Assembly: GCF_000283155.1 (NCBI RefSeq)
Contig: NW_004454178.1
Location: 7,228,088 to 7,292,087, forward strand
Length of the DNA: 64,000 nt
From: Ceratotherium simum simum
Taxonomy: Eukaryota > Chordata > Mammalia > Perissodactyla > Rhinocerotidae
Direction of reading: 5' to 3'
Shown here: piece after piece, positions 34,640 to 45,289 of the stretch
How positions within the stretch are numbered: the stretch's first letter is position 1
Layout: each line of letters begins with the position of its first letter
The notes under the pieces: model-generated
What the model saw: the letters and a program-made list of their open reading frames with translations, nothing else
What the model was told of the DNA's origin: nothing
Databases searched by the model: none
Position numbers and translations under genes: made by a program

Positions 34640-35060
34640 CCAGAGTTTCAGAAAGCCATCCTTAAACACAGGATAATTTACAGCTGCTGCTATCCTGTCC
34701 CGTGGATGACTCAGCTCTCCTCGTCCGAGCAGGCCAGCCTGCTCCAGTAACCTTTGGGTTTGGCTGAAAGGGAAGAGTAGAAGCCGCTCCAAGGAACCCA
34801 GCGAGCGAACCGCCCGGCTACCGGACCGCTCCTGCTGGGCTCTCGTCCTCTCTTCCTTTTGGGCAAACTCCAGTGACGACGTGGATGACCAGAGCCTGGA
34901 AGATGAGAAACAGGACGCTTGGCTCTTCCCAGCTGGCTGGCCCTCTGGAAGCCTATTAAACTGATTCCCGGATACCTCTGGGATCTGGTGGCCTCTGCGA
35001 CCCACAAAATGGGCCAGTCTTCCAGCCACCAAACTCACCCCTGGGAGGTGGTGGTCTCAG
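34640..35060. other. CpG-rich single-copy block with long open frames
   Basis: Between about 34700 and 34900 CpG dinucleotides cluster ('tcctcgtccgagcagg', 'agcgagcgaaccgcccggct', 'cagtgacgacgtgg'), unlike the CpG-poor surroundings. No known repeat is seen. A minus frame stays open from 35038 to 34583 (151 codons), and a plus frame without ATG is open from 34710 to 34961, ending in an acidic stretch (NSSDDVDDQSLEDEKQDAW). A perfect AP-1 site (tgactca) is at 34707-34713. This could be a conserved regulatory element, a cryptic promoter or an unrecognised exon; none is demonstrated. Confidence 0.35.
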
Positions 35061-35554
35061 AACAAAGATCCGCTTAAAGCTAGAGAGTTGTTCTCACTCT
35101 CTGAGACTCTGGAGCCCCTGAGAGTACTTTTCCCTTTTATTGGAAAAATAGTTTACCCAGGTCAGGCGCCAAAAAGGGCTGAGAAGAGGGGCTGATGGAG
35201 ATACGCTTAAACGTTGTGGTGAATTTGTGGTGGGAGGCAGGCAGAAATGAGCAGGGTTAGTTTTTTAGTTCTCTCCCCCACACTCCACCCCCCTCTCTTT
35301 CATTATATTTTTAGCAGACTCTTTGGCCAGCCACCTCTAAGGAGATAAATACATGTACAGAGGGTGCTTATCGAAACCGAAGGATGCGTCTTTTTTTTTT
35401 CCTTCTTTTTTCTTCAAAAACCTTCCAGAAGCATGGAAAGGACTGGCAGTGCTCGAAGGTCTTTTTAGCCACATACCTCACCCCAGTTTGGATCTCAAGA
35501 ACATTTTCATGCCAAGGCCCATGTGCCTGACTATCCAAGTGTAGGAAAAAAACA

Positions 35555-35670
35555 CCATCATTCAGGGCTATTTTAAAAATAGTTTAGCTCTTTGATTAAA
35601 TTGCTAAACAGCCCCAAACTGAATTTTCTCTGCTCTGGCAGACGCATTTGTGCAATTGGCCTAATTTTAA
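35555..35670. promoter_or_regulatory. Candidate enhancer-like cluster (MEF2 and TCF/LEF-type sites)
   Basis: 'ctattttaaaaatag' fits the MEF2 consensus and is followed within 20 bases by 'ctttgattaaa', a TCF/LEF-like site, and then by 'gtgcaattggcctaatttta'. The stretch is AT-balanced and non-repetitive. Motif matches alone are weak evidence. Confidence 0.25.
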
Positions 35671-36133
35671 CACAGGTCCCTGCATGTTATAGGTATACAA
35701 TAACTGTTGAATGGATGAACAGTTCCTTAAATCTGTTAACTAAGTGTCTTCATTCGATATGCATTGATTAAACCACTGTGTGTGTGCGCGTGTGTGTGCT
35801 TCCACAAGTGCGTGTCTGCAAGGGGGGTTGTTAAGGATCTGAGGAGGAGGAGCTGGGGTTTGGATGTGAGGTGAGGCCTGGATACCCTGCACTTCAGCGA
35901 CCCAGAGGTCAGGCCAGTGGCCTTGGTGCCCACCTCTGCTGTGTGCAGTATTTATAGCTAAACTATTGTCCAGGAGGGGCAGCACTGGCCTGCCCTCCAG
36001 GTATTTATTGCTGTACGTAGTGTTATGTTTGTGATATATAAGGTTTTCTTAATTTTGTACGTGATCAATAAGCATTTTTTAAAGAGAAGGAAACCTCTCC
36101 TTCCAAGAAGGAAGTTTCAAGTCAGCCAAGTTA

Positions 36134-36173
36134 AAACACACACACACACCCACACCCACAGACACACACACAC
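36134..36173. repeat. (CA)n microsatellite, interrupted
   Basis: CA units interrupted by CCCA and GACA over 40 bases. Confidence 0.93.
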
Positions 36174-38739
36174 CAAATCTACACAAACCAACTTCATAAA
36201 TGATAGAGAGCAGAGTACCTCAGTAGCTGCATAACTGAACCACAGAATTCTGGCCTGGCCTGGCCTCGCTAGAAACACAGAGGGCCTCCTTCAGACCCCA
36301 TAGCTCAGTATTTCGAAGTCTGTCTTCTGTCCCCTGCCGCCTCTTCTTTCTTATCTTTCCCTCCATGAGTTGTTTTCCGCCTGGCATCAGTTTCTAAAGG
36401 TCCTCTGCTCTTTTAGTCATCTGTCTTTTCACATTAGCAAAATAAGACAGGCTGCTATGATTCATCCTATGGCAGGTTGACCAGCACAGAGAGATTGATT
36501 AGCCCATATAGATTGATGAGCACATATAGACTGATCAGACCCTGCATTTTGTGGGAAGGAAACAGGCTAGCAGAGAAGAGAAGAGACTCAAGATCACACA
36601 GCTATGCAAAGCAACAACTTAGCTTTTATAATGATTGAGAATTGATCTGTAATAATTGTTAAGTAAGCACTACAGAGAAAATTCCACAAGCCCATCAATT
36701 AGGAAACTTGAGGTGGCACTGAGGCTGAGTCAAGCCAATATTTTTGCCCTTTTGATACCTGATCAAGCTGCTTAGATCAATACTAGTCGGTTCAGCTACC
36801 AGGGGTTTCTTCTCTTCTATTTGGGATACACACAGTGTCTTTAGAACTCATAGACCTGGCTGGGCCTACGGGATGTCATCGGCTCTCAAGTTCTCAGCCA
36901 GCAGGCAGAAGAGTCCCAGCCCAGCAGTCCTTGGTTCTGGAGGATATAGGGAGGCCCTTGGTAAGAAGACTAGCCTTGGATTTCTGGTTTCTCTTCCAGA
37001 GAGAGAGAGAACCTCCTTCTGTGGGGTTTGCAAAGTTAACCCTGGAAGCCTTTGCTGAGCACACTCACTCTGGTCATCTGCAGTTGGTTGAATGCTCCAA
37101 AGATGCAGGACATCATTTTGGGTGCAAAGGGGACTCATAGAGTCAAAACGATACAAACCTTCCATCTCACGGTTAGGGTTGGAAGGAAGACAAATATACT
37201 GTTTTTCTTGTTGTTCAAAGGAAGGGACTGTATGTATGCACATGGATGATGGGGTGGCCTTCGGCCAAAAGCAACACAGTTCTGACCTGACACACTTGTA
37301 GGATGGGCTGCTCACGTGTATCGCAGCCCACACCGAGGTCACGGGGACCTGTACACATGACTACCCTGGGAAAGGAAGATTTGTAGTCCCTGGAGAAAAT
37401 TCAGATGAGAGCAGGAGAGGAGGAGGTGGAGAGCAGAGAGGGAGCAGCCCACCTTGCAAATCGCTCCCCCAGCCCCCTCCCTGCATTCCCATCCCCCAAA
37501 GCAGAAGATCCAAGGGCATGGGCCAACCACAGCCAGCTGATTCTGCGGCCTGTTTATACCCTGTAACCAGAGCCTGTTCTTGCCGAGGCTGCCTAACAGC
37601 TGCAGAGATAAGGGGCCCGGCTGTTGCTTCCAGAGATTGGATGACCTGTGCTGGCATCCATCTCTGGGGCAGCTTATCCTGATCATTTTCCCAAGCTAGA
37701 GGTGGGAGTGGGAAGAGGTGGCTGGCTACTGCTCAGGTGGTGGGGGTGATCTTCCCAAATCCAGGGTGAATCTCAGAGCCCTGTATTGAACTTGCTCATG
37801 TGCTCTCTCCAACACCCCTGTCGCCCAGTGGAGTTGCTTTCTGCTGGGTCAAGGGAGGTGAGAGAGGAACTCTGCATGTTCCATTGGTTTGTTTTCCTCC
37901 CACTTTATCTTTGTCATCACAGACACAGAAAAGAACACTTGGTGAAGCTCTGGATCAGGCAGAATTCTAGATTCTGCTGCCAAATGCCTCTTTCATGCTA
38001 GAGTACTACTTGCCTTACCCCCACCTCCAAGCCTCCCCTCAGAAGTAAGCCTTGTCTTCCTCCCCATCTCAGTCCCCTCAGCTCTCCGAGGCAGTGGCAG
38101 GCGCCTCTCTCCCTTCAGTCCATCCCAGACTCCCTGCAAGAAGGCTGGGGTTGTGAGCCCTCCCTGCCAGTGTCTGCTGATGCTGGACATTCTTCAAACC
38201 AGGCTCATCCAACTGGTCTTTCAATGGGCTGTGTGTGACCCCCACTTTCAGTTCCATATCCTGATCCTTTTGGGGCAGGCTCTCTCCACCCTCCAGTCTT
38301 CCTTTCTTCTCTCCCATTAATTGCCCCTCCAGTAGCTTCCTCTGACTGTCCCCAGCCCCTGGTCCAGTAGGTACACATTGCGTTCTTGTTCTCAGTGTTC
38401 ACACCTCTCAAGTATGCGATTTGCAGGTGGTTAACATGCTCTTTCCTTTGGTCTCCTGCTTCCCTGCCATCTTGTGGGTGGTGGGTGGAGGGGCAGATTT
38501 AGCTCATCCTGGAGGTGAGCAATGGCCTGGCCCATGATCCGGGACTCTCAGGAAGGCCTGCCAAACAGTTCTCTCCCTGTCCCAGCCTGTCCCTCCTCTG
38601 ATGGCAGCTTTGGCAGGGGTGGGAATGGAGCTCATGGTGCACAGAGTTTGTCCAACAACTGCCTCAGAGAGGAAAACGTGAGGATGAGGCTATAGGGTCT
38701 CACCCTGTAGAAAATCCTATGGAAAATCAACAAAAAATA
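36174..38739. other. Long single-copy region
   Basis: About 2.5 kb with no confident repeat call. A weak MIR-like patch lies at 36550-36625 ('ctcaagatcacacagctatg'), and 36495-36535 holds a two-fold 'catatagattgatgagcaca'-like repetition. Open frames of 100-158 codons at 36835-37342 lie on opposite strands over each other, with no domain recognisable in either. Confidence 0.5.
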
Positions 38740-38962
38740 AGGCATTTAGACTTAGAGAGATCTGAGTTCAAGTCCACACATGGCCAGTGACCAGTTGTGG
38801 GTCCTCAGCCAGTTTCTTCAACATTTAAAATGGGAACGATGATGCCTCACACTTCCTGGGGTTGATGTCAGGACCAGAGGAGATAATGGACGGGAAGATG
38901 CTTGGGAAGTTGGTTTCTGAGTGTCTGGCCTGTGGGTGTCAGCAATATTTGCTGCATGCTTG
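38740..38962 (+). mobile_element. MIR SINE
   Basis: 'gatctgagttcaagtccaca', 'atttaaaatgggaacgatga', 'gaccagaggagataatggac' are forward MIR. Confidence 0.8.
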
Positions 38963-38980
38963 AATAAAAGAAAGAAAAAA

Positions 38981-40163
38981 GGCCGCATCAAAATACAGAG
39001 CTTCTGCACAGCAAAAGAAACAATCAACAAAATGAATAGGCAACCTACAACATGGAAGAAAATATTTGCAAGCCGTATATTGGATAAGGAGTTAATATCC
39101 AGAGTATACAAAGAACTCATACAACTCAATAACAAAAAAACCAAACAAGCTGGTTTAAAAAAGGGGCAGAGGAACTGAATAGACATTTTTCCAAAGAAGA
39201 CATCCAGATGACCAACAGGTACATGAAAATGTGCTCAACATGACTAGTCATCAGGGAAATGCAAATCAAATACAATATGGTATCACCTCACACCTGTTAG
39301 AATGGCTATCATCAAGAAGACAAGAAATAACAGGCGTTGGCGACGATGTGGAGAAAAGGGAACTCTTGTGCACTGTTGGTGGGAACATAAATTGGTGCAG
39401 CCACTGTGGAAAACAGTATGGAGCTCCCTCAAAAAGTCAACGATAGAACTACTATATGATCCAGTAATTCCACTTCTGGTATATATCCAAAGGAAATGAA
39501 AACAGCACATGGAAGAGATATCTGCACCCTCATGTTTATTGCAGCATTATTCACAAGAGCCAAGATAGGGAAACAACCTAAGTATCTGTCAAGTGATGAA
39601 TGAATATAGAAACGTATTATATATATCTATACACACACACACACACACATATATACAATAGAATGTTGTTCAGCCATGAGAAAGATGGAAATTCTGCCAT
39701 TTGCAACAGCAGAGATGGACCTTGAGGGCATTATGCTTAGTGAGATAAGTCAGACAGAGAAAGACAAATATTGTATGATATCATTTATATGTGGAATTTA
39801 AAAAAGCCAAACTTGTAGAAACAGAGAGTAGAATGGTGGTTACCAGGGGCTGGAGGATGGGGGGATAGGAGAGATGTTGTTAAAGCTTACGAACTTGCAC
39901 CTGGAAGATGAATATGTTCTGGAGATCTAATGCATAGCACAGTGATTATAGTCAAGAATACTGTATTATATACTTCAAAGTTGCTAAGAGACTAGATCTT
40001 AAATGCCCTCACCACAAAAAAGAAATAATGATGATGAGACATGATAGAGGTGTTCGCTAGTGTTATGGTGGCCATCGTATTACAACATATAAATGCATCA
40101 AATCAACACTTTGTATACCACAAACTTACACAATGTTTTAAGTCAATTATACTCAATAAAAAA
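38981..40163 (+). mobile_element. 5'-truncated L1 with target-site duplication
   Basis: L1MA/MB-type ORF2 end ('atcaaaatacagagcttctg', 'gaccaacaggtacatgaaaa', 'gcaaatcaaatacaatatgg', 'gaacaacctaagtatctgtc'-like) and 3' UTR ending 'ttatactcaataaaaaa'. It is bounded by a 17-bp duplication aataaaagaaagaaaaa (38963-38979 and 40164-40180). It contains an internal CA/TA tract at about 39630-39655. Coding frames are broken. Confidence 0.95.
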
Positions 40164-40180
40164 AATAAAAGAAAGAAAAA

Positions 40181-40240
40181 GGAAGGAAGGAAGGAAGAAA
40201 AGAAGGAAGGAAGGAAGGAGGGAGAGAAGGAAGGAAAGAG
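40181..40240. repeat. (GGAA)n microsatellite
   Basis: GGAA units interrupted by GAAA and GGAG, directly after the L1 duplication, so probably grown from the A-rich 3' junction. The KEGRKE-type frames here are artefacts. Confidence 0.95.
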
Positions 40241-41147
40241 GAGCATGGAACTTCCCAGGCCCCCTGCTTTTCCAAGCAAACTGGGCTTGGAGGCTGTTGA
40301 GCTCGCAGCTTCTGGCTCCAAGATGTGCTGTGTCTTGACTTTGTAACTGGGCACTCACTGACAAGTCTTTTTTTTTCTTTTTTCTTCCCCTTGATCAGAG
40401 TCTAAGGGAGCAGAGAGAGCACCTCTTATCACGCCGGGCACATGGCTGTTGTTTAATAACTGTTGGTTTGTGTTCTCAAGACTTCTCAGCAAAGGAGGGG
40501 TGCCTCACCCACAGGTCCCACCCCTCCCCGCTGTCCGCTTGCTCTCTGTGCTCCCCTCGCGTTGTTCCCCCCTCGGTTCTGGTTCTTGAGCTTTCCCGGC
40601 CCCCTCCATCTTCAAGGCCTTTGCCATGTCTCTCCTGTGCCTGGGACGCTTTCTGATGCAGGTCACCTCCAGGACTCTGCCACTTGCCAGCTGAGTGATC
40701 TGGTAGGTCACTGGGCCCCTTGGGTTTCAGTTTTCTTATCTGTCAAGAGAAAAACTAGACACAATCTTTGGCTTCTTGGGAGAAATAAATGGGATCAGGA
40801 AAGGGATGCACGGAGCCCAACCCCTGGCTCACTCTCCTTGCATAAGTCACAGCAGCTCCTAATTTCTTTGTTCATTGAGTAGCTCCCTCCACTCTCTGTT
40901 TTGGGGAGCTGTCACTCTCCATTCCATTCCTTGCTCTGCTTCTCCCCCAACAAAGACTGGCTTTCACCAATTTCCCCACTGTCACCAAAGATAAGCCCAT
41001 CATCTCCCAGCTTCCATGCCCACATCTTAGTTTTACTAAAAGTGGGAGAAATTATAAGGACTTTAGAACTTCATGAAGTCCGAGAAGCATATACCTGCAT
41101 GATAACTTTCTGTTGGGATAATAGCTAGAAGCTCTGTTAGGTGTTTG
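40241..41147. other. Single-copy sequence, nothing recognised
   Basis: The 139-codon plus frame at 40463-40882 has unremarkable composition and no domain; I do not call it a gene. Confidence 0.5.
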
Positions 41148-41161
41148 CCTCCTGCTTGAAT

Positions 41162-41436
41162 TATTATTATTATTATTATTATTTTTTTTTGAGGAAGATT
41201 GGCCCTGAGCTAACATCTGTTGCCAATCTTCCTCCTTTTTTCCTTTTTTCTCCCCAATGCCCCACTAGATAGTTGTATGTCATAGTTGTACATCCTTTTA
41301 GTTGCTCTATGTGGGACACCGCCTCAGCATGGCTTGATGAACAGTGCATAGGTCCGCACCCAGGATCTGAACCTGTGAACCCCAGGCTGCCAAAGTGGAG
41401 CGCCCGAACTTGACTACTGCGTCACCTAGTTGGCCC
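41162..41436 (-). mobile_element. ERE SINE, one tail module, beside the FABP5 retrocopy
   Basis: Inverted ERE: (ATT)n/T-rich tail, one tail module ('ggccctgagctaacatct'), 'ccactagatagttgtatgtc', an inverted B-box region ('ggatctgaacctgtg') and the inverted head 'agttggccc'. Short flanking match tgaattatt / tgaatgatt. It sits in the junction between the retrocopy's poly(A) tail and that retrocopy's target duplication. Confidence 0.9.
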
Positions 41437-41443
41437 TGAATGA

Positions 41444-42129
41444 TTTTTTTTTTAAGCAAAAACATGTTTATTTACTAACCAAAGGGTCAACCTAATTAAA
41501 ACAACACTTTGAAATAGTCTCATGTAAAACGTTTGTGACAAAGATAATTGAACACAGCAATGAAAAAAAAAGCAGCAATATGGAGATTTGAATTGAGCTT
41601 GTTTATTCTCACAGCTAATTACTGGCGAAAGAGATGATGAAATTTTTATTCTGCTTTTTCATAGATCTGAGGACAGGTGACGTTGTTCATAACACGTCCC
41701 ACCACGAATTTTCTATCTTCTACTTTTTTCATTATTATATTTTCCTTTCCCACCCTGTTCCTGATATTGAACCAACGCATCATTTGCAAAGTTGAGATCT
41801 GAGGGTTTCTGCCGTCAGCTGTAGTTTCTTCAAACTCCTCTCCCAGTTTGTGAGAAAACTGTGTTGTTTTCAAAGTGCTTTCAGTTTTTACAGTGAGGCT
41901 GTTGTCATCGCAGAGATGACACCATCTGGTTTGGCCATCGCACCCATTTTTCACAGAGCCATTCCTCCTCCTACTGCCTTCATGTATTCATCAAAGTCTA
42001 CACTCTCCACTGGGCGCCATCTTTCTCCCAGCTGAATGGCGGCCATGGTGGGCCTGGGTGAGCATTCATGGTGGGCAGAGCAGGGTCAGGTTTGGGGAGT
42101 GGGAATCAGGTGGCCAATGGGAGATGCAT
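41444..42129 (-). pseudogene. FABP5: FABP5 processed pseudogene
   Basis: Intronless reverse copy of epidermal fatty-acid-binding protein mRNA. FABP5 is a cytosolic lipid chaperone of about 135 residues that shuttles long-chain fatty acids. The coding part runs from ATG at 42046-42044 to TAA at 41648-41646. Family wording is clear: FDEYMKAVG, TVKTESTLKTTQFS, FEETTADGR and the C-terminal MNNVTC...IYEKAE. All four parental exons are joined without introns. It is disabled by an in-frame TGA at 41951-41953 (codon 32, where the parent has arginine), a one-base deletion near 41912 that shifts the frame, and one missing codon near the start. About 190 bases of 3' UTR end in a tail seen as T10 at 41444-41453; about 83 bases of 5' UTR precede the ATG. 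Bounded by a target duplication cctcctgctYgaatt (41148-41162 and 42130-42144). Not functional. Confidence 0.93.
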
Positions 42130-42356
42130 CCTCCTGCTCGAATTCTTAGTAGTGGAGTTCACAAAACTCCAGCCCCCGTATTTCTGACAACTTTCACCTC
42201 CTGGATGGCTCTCCCCTTATCAGAAGTAGATCTGGAGATGCAATCAAGGAAGAACATTAAATGGGTGATACCCGTTCTCTGGAGACCCACCACATCAGCC
42301 ATGAGCTTTGACCTTGGGGTGAGGATGAGGAAGTGAGAAGAAATTTTCTTAGCAAC

Positions 42357-42530
42357 GTTTCTCAAATTTTAGTGTGTGGAAAATCACTGGGGTACTTTCT
42401 AAAAAACGCCAGTTACCAACCTCCTCTCCCCTACCCCCCTCATTGATTATGATTCAGTAGGTCTTGGGAAGGGCCCAGGAATTTACTCTTTAACAAGCTC
42501 CTCGGTGATCTGAGGCAGGTGGTCTGGGGA
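42357..42530 (+). mobile_element. MER5-type hAT element (decayed)
   Basis: 'gtttctcaaattttagtgtg', 'atgattcagtaggtcttggg', 'tttaacaagctcctcggtga' are forward MER5A/B wording. Confidence 0.8.
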
Positions 42531-43493
42531 ACTCCACCCACAATCGTGATTGCTCATCCCACAGTAAGTGTGTCACTCCCAGGATGTCCTCCCTGTCACG
42601 GCCAAGCTGAGTCAGTCTGCTCAAGCACAACGCTTGGGTACTTTTCCGTGGTTAAATGTAGAGTCGTAGAGGCTCAGGTTGGGGGAGGTTGGATGCTCCT
42701 TCTCATTCCCGTCACCGCATTCTAATGATAGCAAGGCTCAGGCCAGATTTATAATGCAGTTATCAGATAAGCATTCACGGTCAGATAGGCATGATTACAC
42801 ATCTGCTCTGTTAGCCTAAATGAGGCCCACTCTGCGTCCTTGTAGATGCTCTGCCATCTACATGCCATCTCCCATGTTTACTCAAGACAGAAACCACAGT
42901 CCCAAAGGCAGCATCCTGTTACGCTGATAATCAGCTCAGGCCAATGGAAATCCTCCTGACCAGAGGCTGGACACAGGATCACTTAGGGGCCAAGTCCCAG
43001 AAGCCATCCTAGGCACAGGCCTGGGTCTTCTTGGGTTCTTAGACTCTCGTCATGTAATGTGGGGAGTGTTTCTGAACTATTGTAGCCAATTCACATATTA
43101 TATATATCTTTATTTCACAAAACGAACTCGTTTCTGTTATACTTCATGCTAACAAACAAGTCACTAATTTCACCAATAAAAACCCAGTTTTGACCAGAAA
43201 ATCAGCAAAGTCTTAGATGTGATCGAGATCTTGATATTGAAGGACTTAGGGTGGCTGACCCTGGAATCATGACTTACCCTCCAGAGTCCCTGGGGTATGA
43301 GGCGGAAGCCACCCTCTGCAGCACTTCCTCTGAGCCCACATCCTTGCTGGCTTCCTCCCTTCCTGTCCTGCTCCCCCATTTGCTTCTCAGCCTTTCTAGG
43401 GGGCACTTCCATAATGAATCATTGCATAAGAACCCTCAGGGTCTGCTTCTGCGGAACCTGATCGAAGACAGCTGGCTATGCATTTCTGTAGGT
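42531..43493. other. Single-copy sequence with a GATA-site cluster
   Basis: No gene or repeat recognised. The GATA cluster at 42759-42789 is listed separately. Confidence 0.5.
42759..42789. promoter_or_regulatory. Candidate GATA-factor site cluster
   Basis: gttatcagataagc carries two overlapping opposed GATA sites (TTATC and AGATAA), followed nine bases later by cagatag. Palindromic overlapping GATA sites are known high-affinity targets of GATA factors. No functional evidence here. Confidence 0.3.
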
Positions 43494-43665
43494 TATTGGT
43501 TCTCAGATTTGAGAGCAAATCTCAACCACTAGAGGAGCTTGTAAAAAATGCAGATTTCCAGGTCACATCTCAGAGACTGTGGTTCAGTATAGTGGGGTCC
43601 AGGAATTTGCAATTTAGTGAGCTCTCTGAGGGGATCCTGCTGTTTTTGGCCCTTGAGCCTTACCT
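43494..43665 (+). mobile_element. MER5A hAT element
   Basis: 'ttggttctcagatttgagag', 'gaggagcttgtaaaaaatgc', 'agactgtggttcagtatagt', 'gcaatttagtgagctctctg' are in MER5A order; the right terminus is lost. Confidence 0.75.
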
Positions 43666-44129
43666 TGGGAATGACGGCTGCAGCCCCTCTGGATGCACAA
43701 GTTGCACCAGTAAGGGGTTGATTGCAAGCTTGGGATTCTGCAACCCCACCCTGCCCGGACATCTGCTGATCTCACAACTCCAAGTGGGTTGGCTTCAACC
43801 GGGAACAAATTGCTGCAGCCTACAGTCCAACTGGCACTCCCCGGGTGTCAGGCCGATCCTCCAGGCCCCAGGTCACTTACACTGGGCTCCAGCCCAGCGG
43901 GGGTGCTTTTCAGAGACCTACATGGTTGAACCTTTGAGACCCATGAGACCCCTCCTTGGCTCCCATGTTTCTGCTCTTTCTTCCGGCTCCTGCCCAAGTT
44001 GCCCAGTTTTCATTTCCTGGTTACTGAGTCATACACACACGCACACACTTTATCTCAGATCTCAGCAGCGTGCAGGTGGGACAGAAGTGAAACAGCCATT
44101 TCTGGCAGTAAATTGAGTAATTACACACA
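43666..44129. other. Single-copy sequence, nothing recognised
   Basis: A 212-codon plus frame (43478-44116) is the longest in the window. It starts inside the MER5A and reads through a CACA tract (SHTHTHTL), with no recognisable domain or splice pattern, so I do not call a gene. Confidence 0.5.
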
Positions 44130-44320
44130 CAAGCATTATTGTCACACTTCCTGGGTTGAATCTGGGATCCATCACTCGCTGTGTGACTTTGGGTAAGTTC
44201 TTTAACCTCTCTGTGCCTTAGTTGTTTTCACTTGAAAAATGGAAATAATAAGAGTAACTACCTCTGAGAATTTATTTGTTGCTGATAAGTGAAATGCCTG
44301 GCACACAGAGAGTGCTCATT
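44130..44320 (+). mobile_element. MIR SINE
   Basis: 'gggttgaatctgggatccat', 'gtgtgactttgggtaagttc', 'tttaacctctctgtgcctta' and 'gcacacagagagtgctcatt' are forward MIR, nearly complete. Confidence 0.9.
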
Positions 44321-44524
44321 AGACATGAGCTAATCAGTGTGCAGGCAGAACAGACTCCCCAGATTCCCAGCAAGATAAGGCACCTGGGGGTGGAAACAAG
44401 TTGAACGAATGTTTTGCAGCTTTTCCTGAAGATGCTTTGACTGTTGACAGACGCAGAGATTTTGACTGTAAGCACCGTCAAGGGGACAGGGAAACTCCAG
44501 GATTTGTACTGGAAAGCAGCTTTG

Positions 44525-44795
44525 TCCAACACACACACGCTCACGGGCACATTCTCATACACTCGTGTTCACACTCATGCAGTCTATTCTCACACACACA
44601 TGTACACCCTCACAGACACGCTCACATAGTCACTTTCACACACACACACACACAGAGATTCTCATACTCACATGCTCACAAATATCTCAGACCCTCACAC
44701 ACATTTGTCACACTTACACGTGTTCTTGCACAAACATGCTCACACATTCTCACACTCACAAGCACCCTCTCACACTTGCACACACAACTTCCGTG
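44525..44795. repeat. Degenerate CA/CTCACA-rich low-complexity tract
   Basis: About 270 bases of irregular CACA, CTCACA and ACACTCA words. The 135-codon and 94-codon His/Ser/Thr-rich frames here are products of it. Confidence 0.93.
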
Positions 44796-45089
44796 GAGCC
44801 AGGATTAGAGAGGCCTTTGTTGGGAGCGGGTGGGGGTGGCAAGATCTGAGGAGGGGGAGCAGGCAGGAGGAATTCATCTCCGTGACAGGCCTGGGGAGGT
44901 GATGGGTAAACCAGATTGATTCCTGTGTCTTCTGAGTGAGGCATCCATGGGCAAAACCAATCCTGTTACAGAGCCAAAGAATGAGTCCCCGTACTAGAGA
45001 CTCAGGCGGAATATGGTTGGAGGGGGGAGGCAGGACTGATGAAATCTGTCTGGGAGACAACACACCACCACCAACGGTGGAAAGAGACA

Positions 45090-45265
45090 GCTGTGTGCCA
45101 GGGTTTCAATAAAGTATCTCATTCCATCTGCCCAACAACTGGTAGGAGGCACTATGATCCCATTTTGTAGATGAAGAAACTGAGGCAAGTGAGTTTCAAT
45201 AACTTTCTCTAGGTCCCTCTACTTGTATGTGTGGAAGTTGGGTGTGACCCAGGCAGCCGTGGTGA
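45090..45265 (-). mobile_element. MIR SINE
   Basis: 'gtgtgccagggtttcaataa', 'tttgtagatgaagaaactga' and 'ggcaagtgagtttcaataac' are inverted MIR. Confidence 0.8.
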
Positions 45266-45289
45266 GGATGGCAGCCTGCCCCCAGGGTT

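Larger units (their letters stand above)
34343..36133. other. Single-copy region
   Basis: Contains the CpG-rich block and motif cluster above and a short TG/CG tract at 35777-35799. No repeat family or gene is otherwise recognised; 1.8 kb without transposon fossils is notable for this window. Confidence 0.5.

Noticed and set aside
36835..37342. Overlapping 101- and 158-codon frames on opposite strands
   Set aside because: They cannot both be coding, neither has a recognisable domain, and no neighbouring exons or splice signals support either.
41646..41954. 102-codon frame with FABP5 C-terminal sequence as a possible functional short protein
   Set aside because: It lacks the N-terminal third because of an upstream stop and a one-base deletion, and has no intron, promoter or proper start context; a processed pseudogene is the simpler reading.
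43478..44116. Longest open frame in the window (212 codons, plus strand)
   Set aside because: It begins inside a MER5A, reads through a CACA tract, and has no recognisable domain, signal or splice-site context. Expected as a chance frame in 64 kb.
44401..44902. His/Thr/Ser-rich frames of up to 135 codons
   Set aside because: Products of a CA/CTCACA low-complexity tract.
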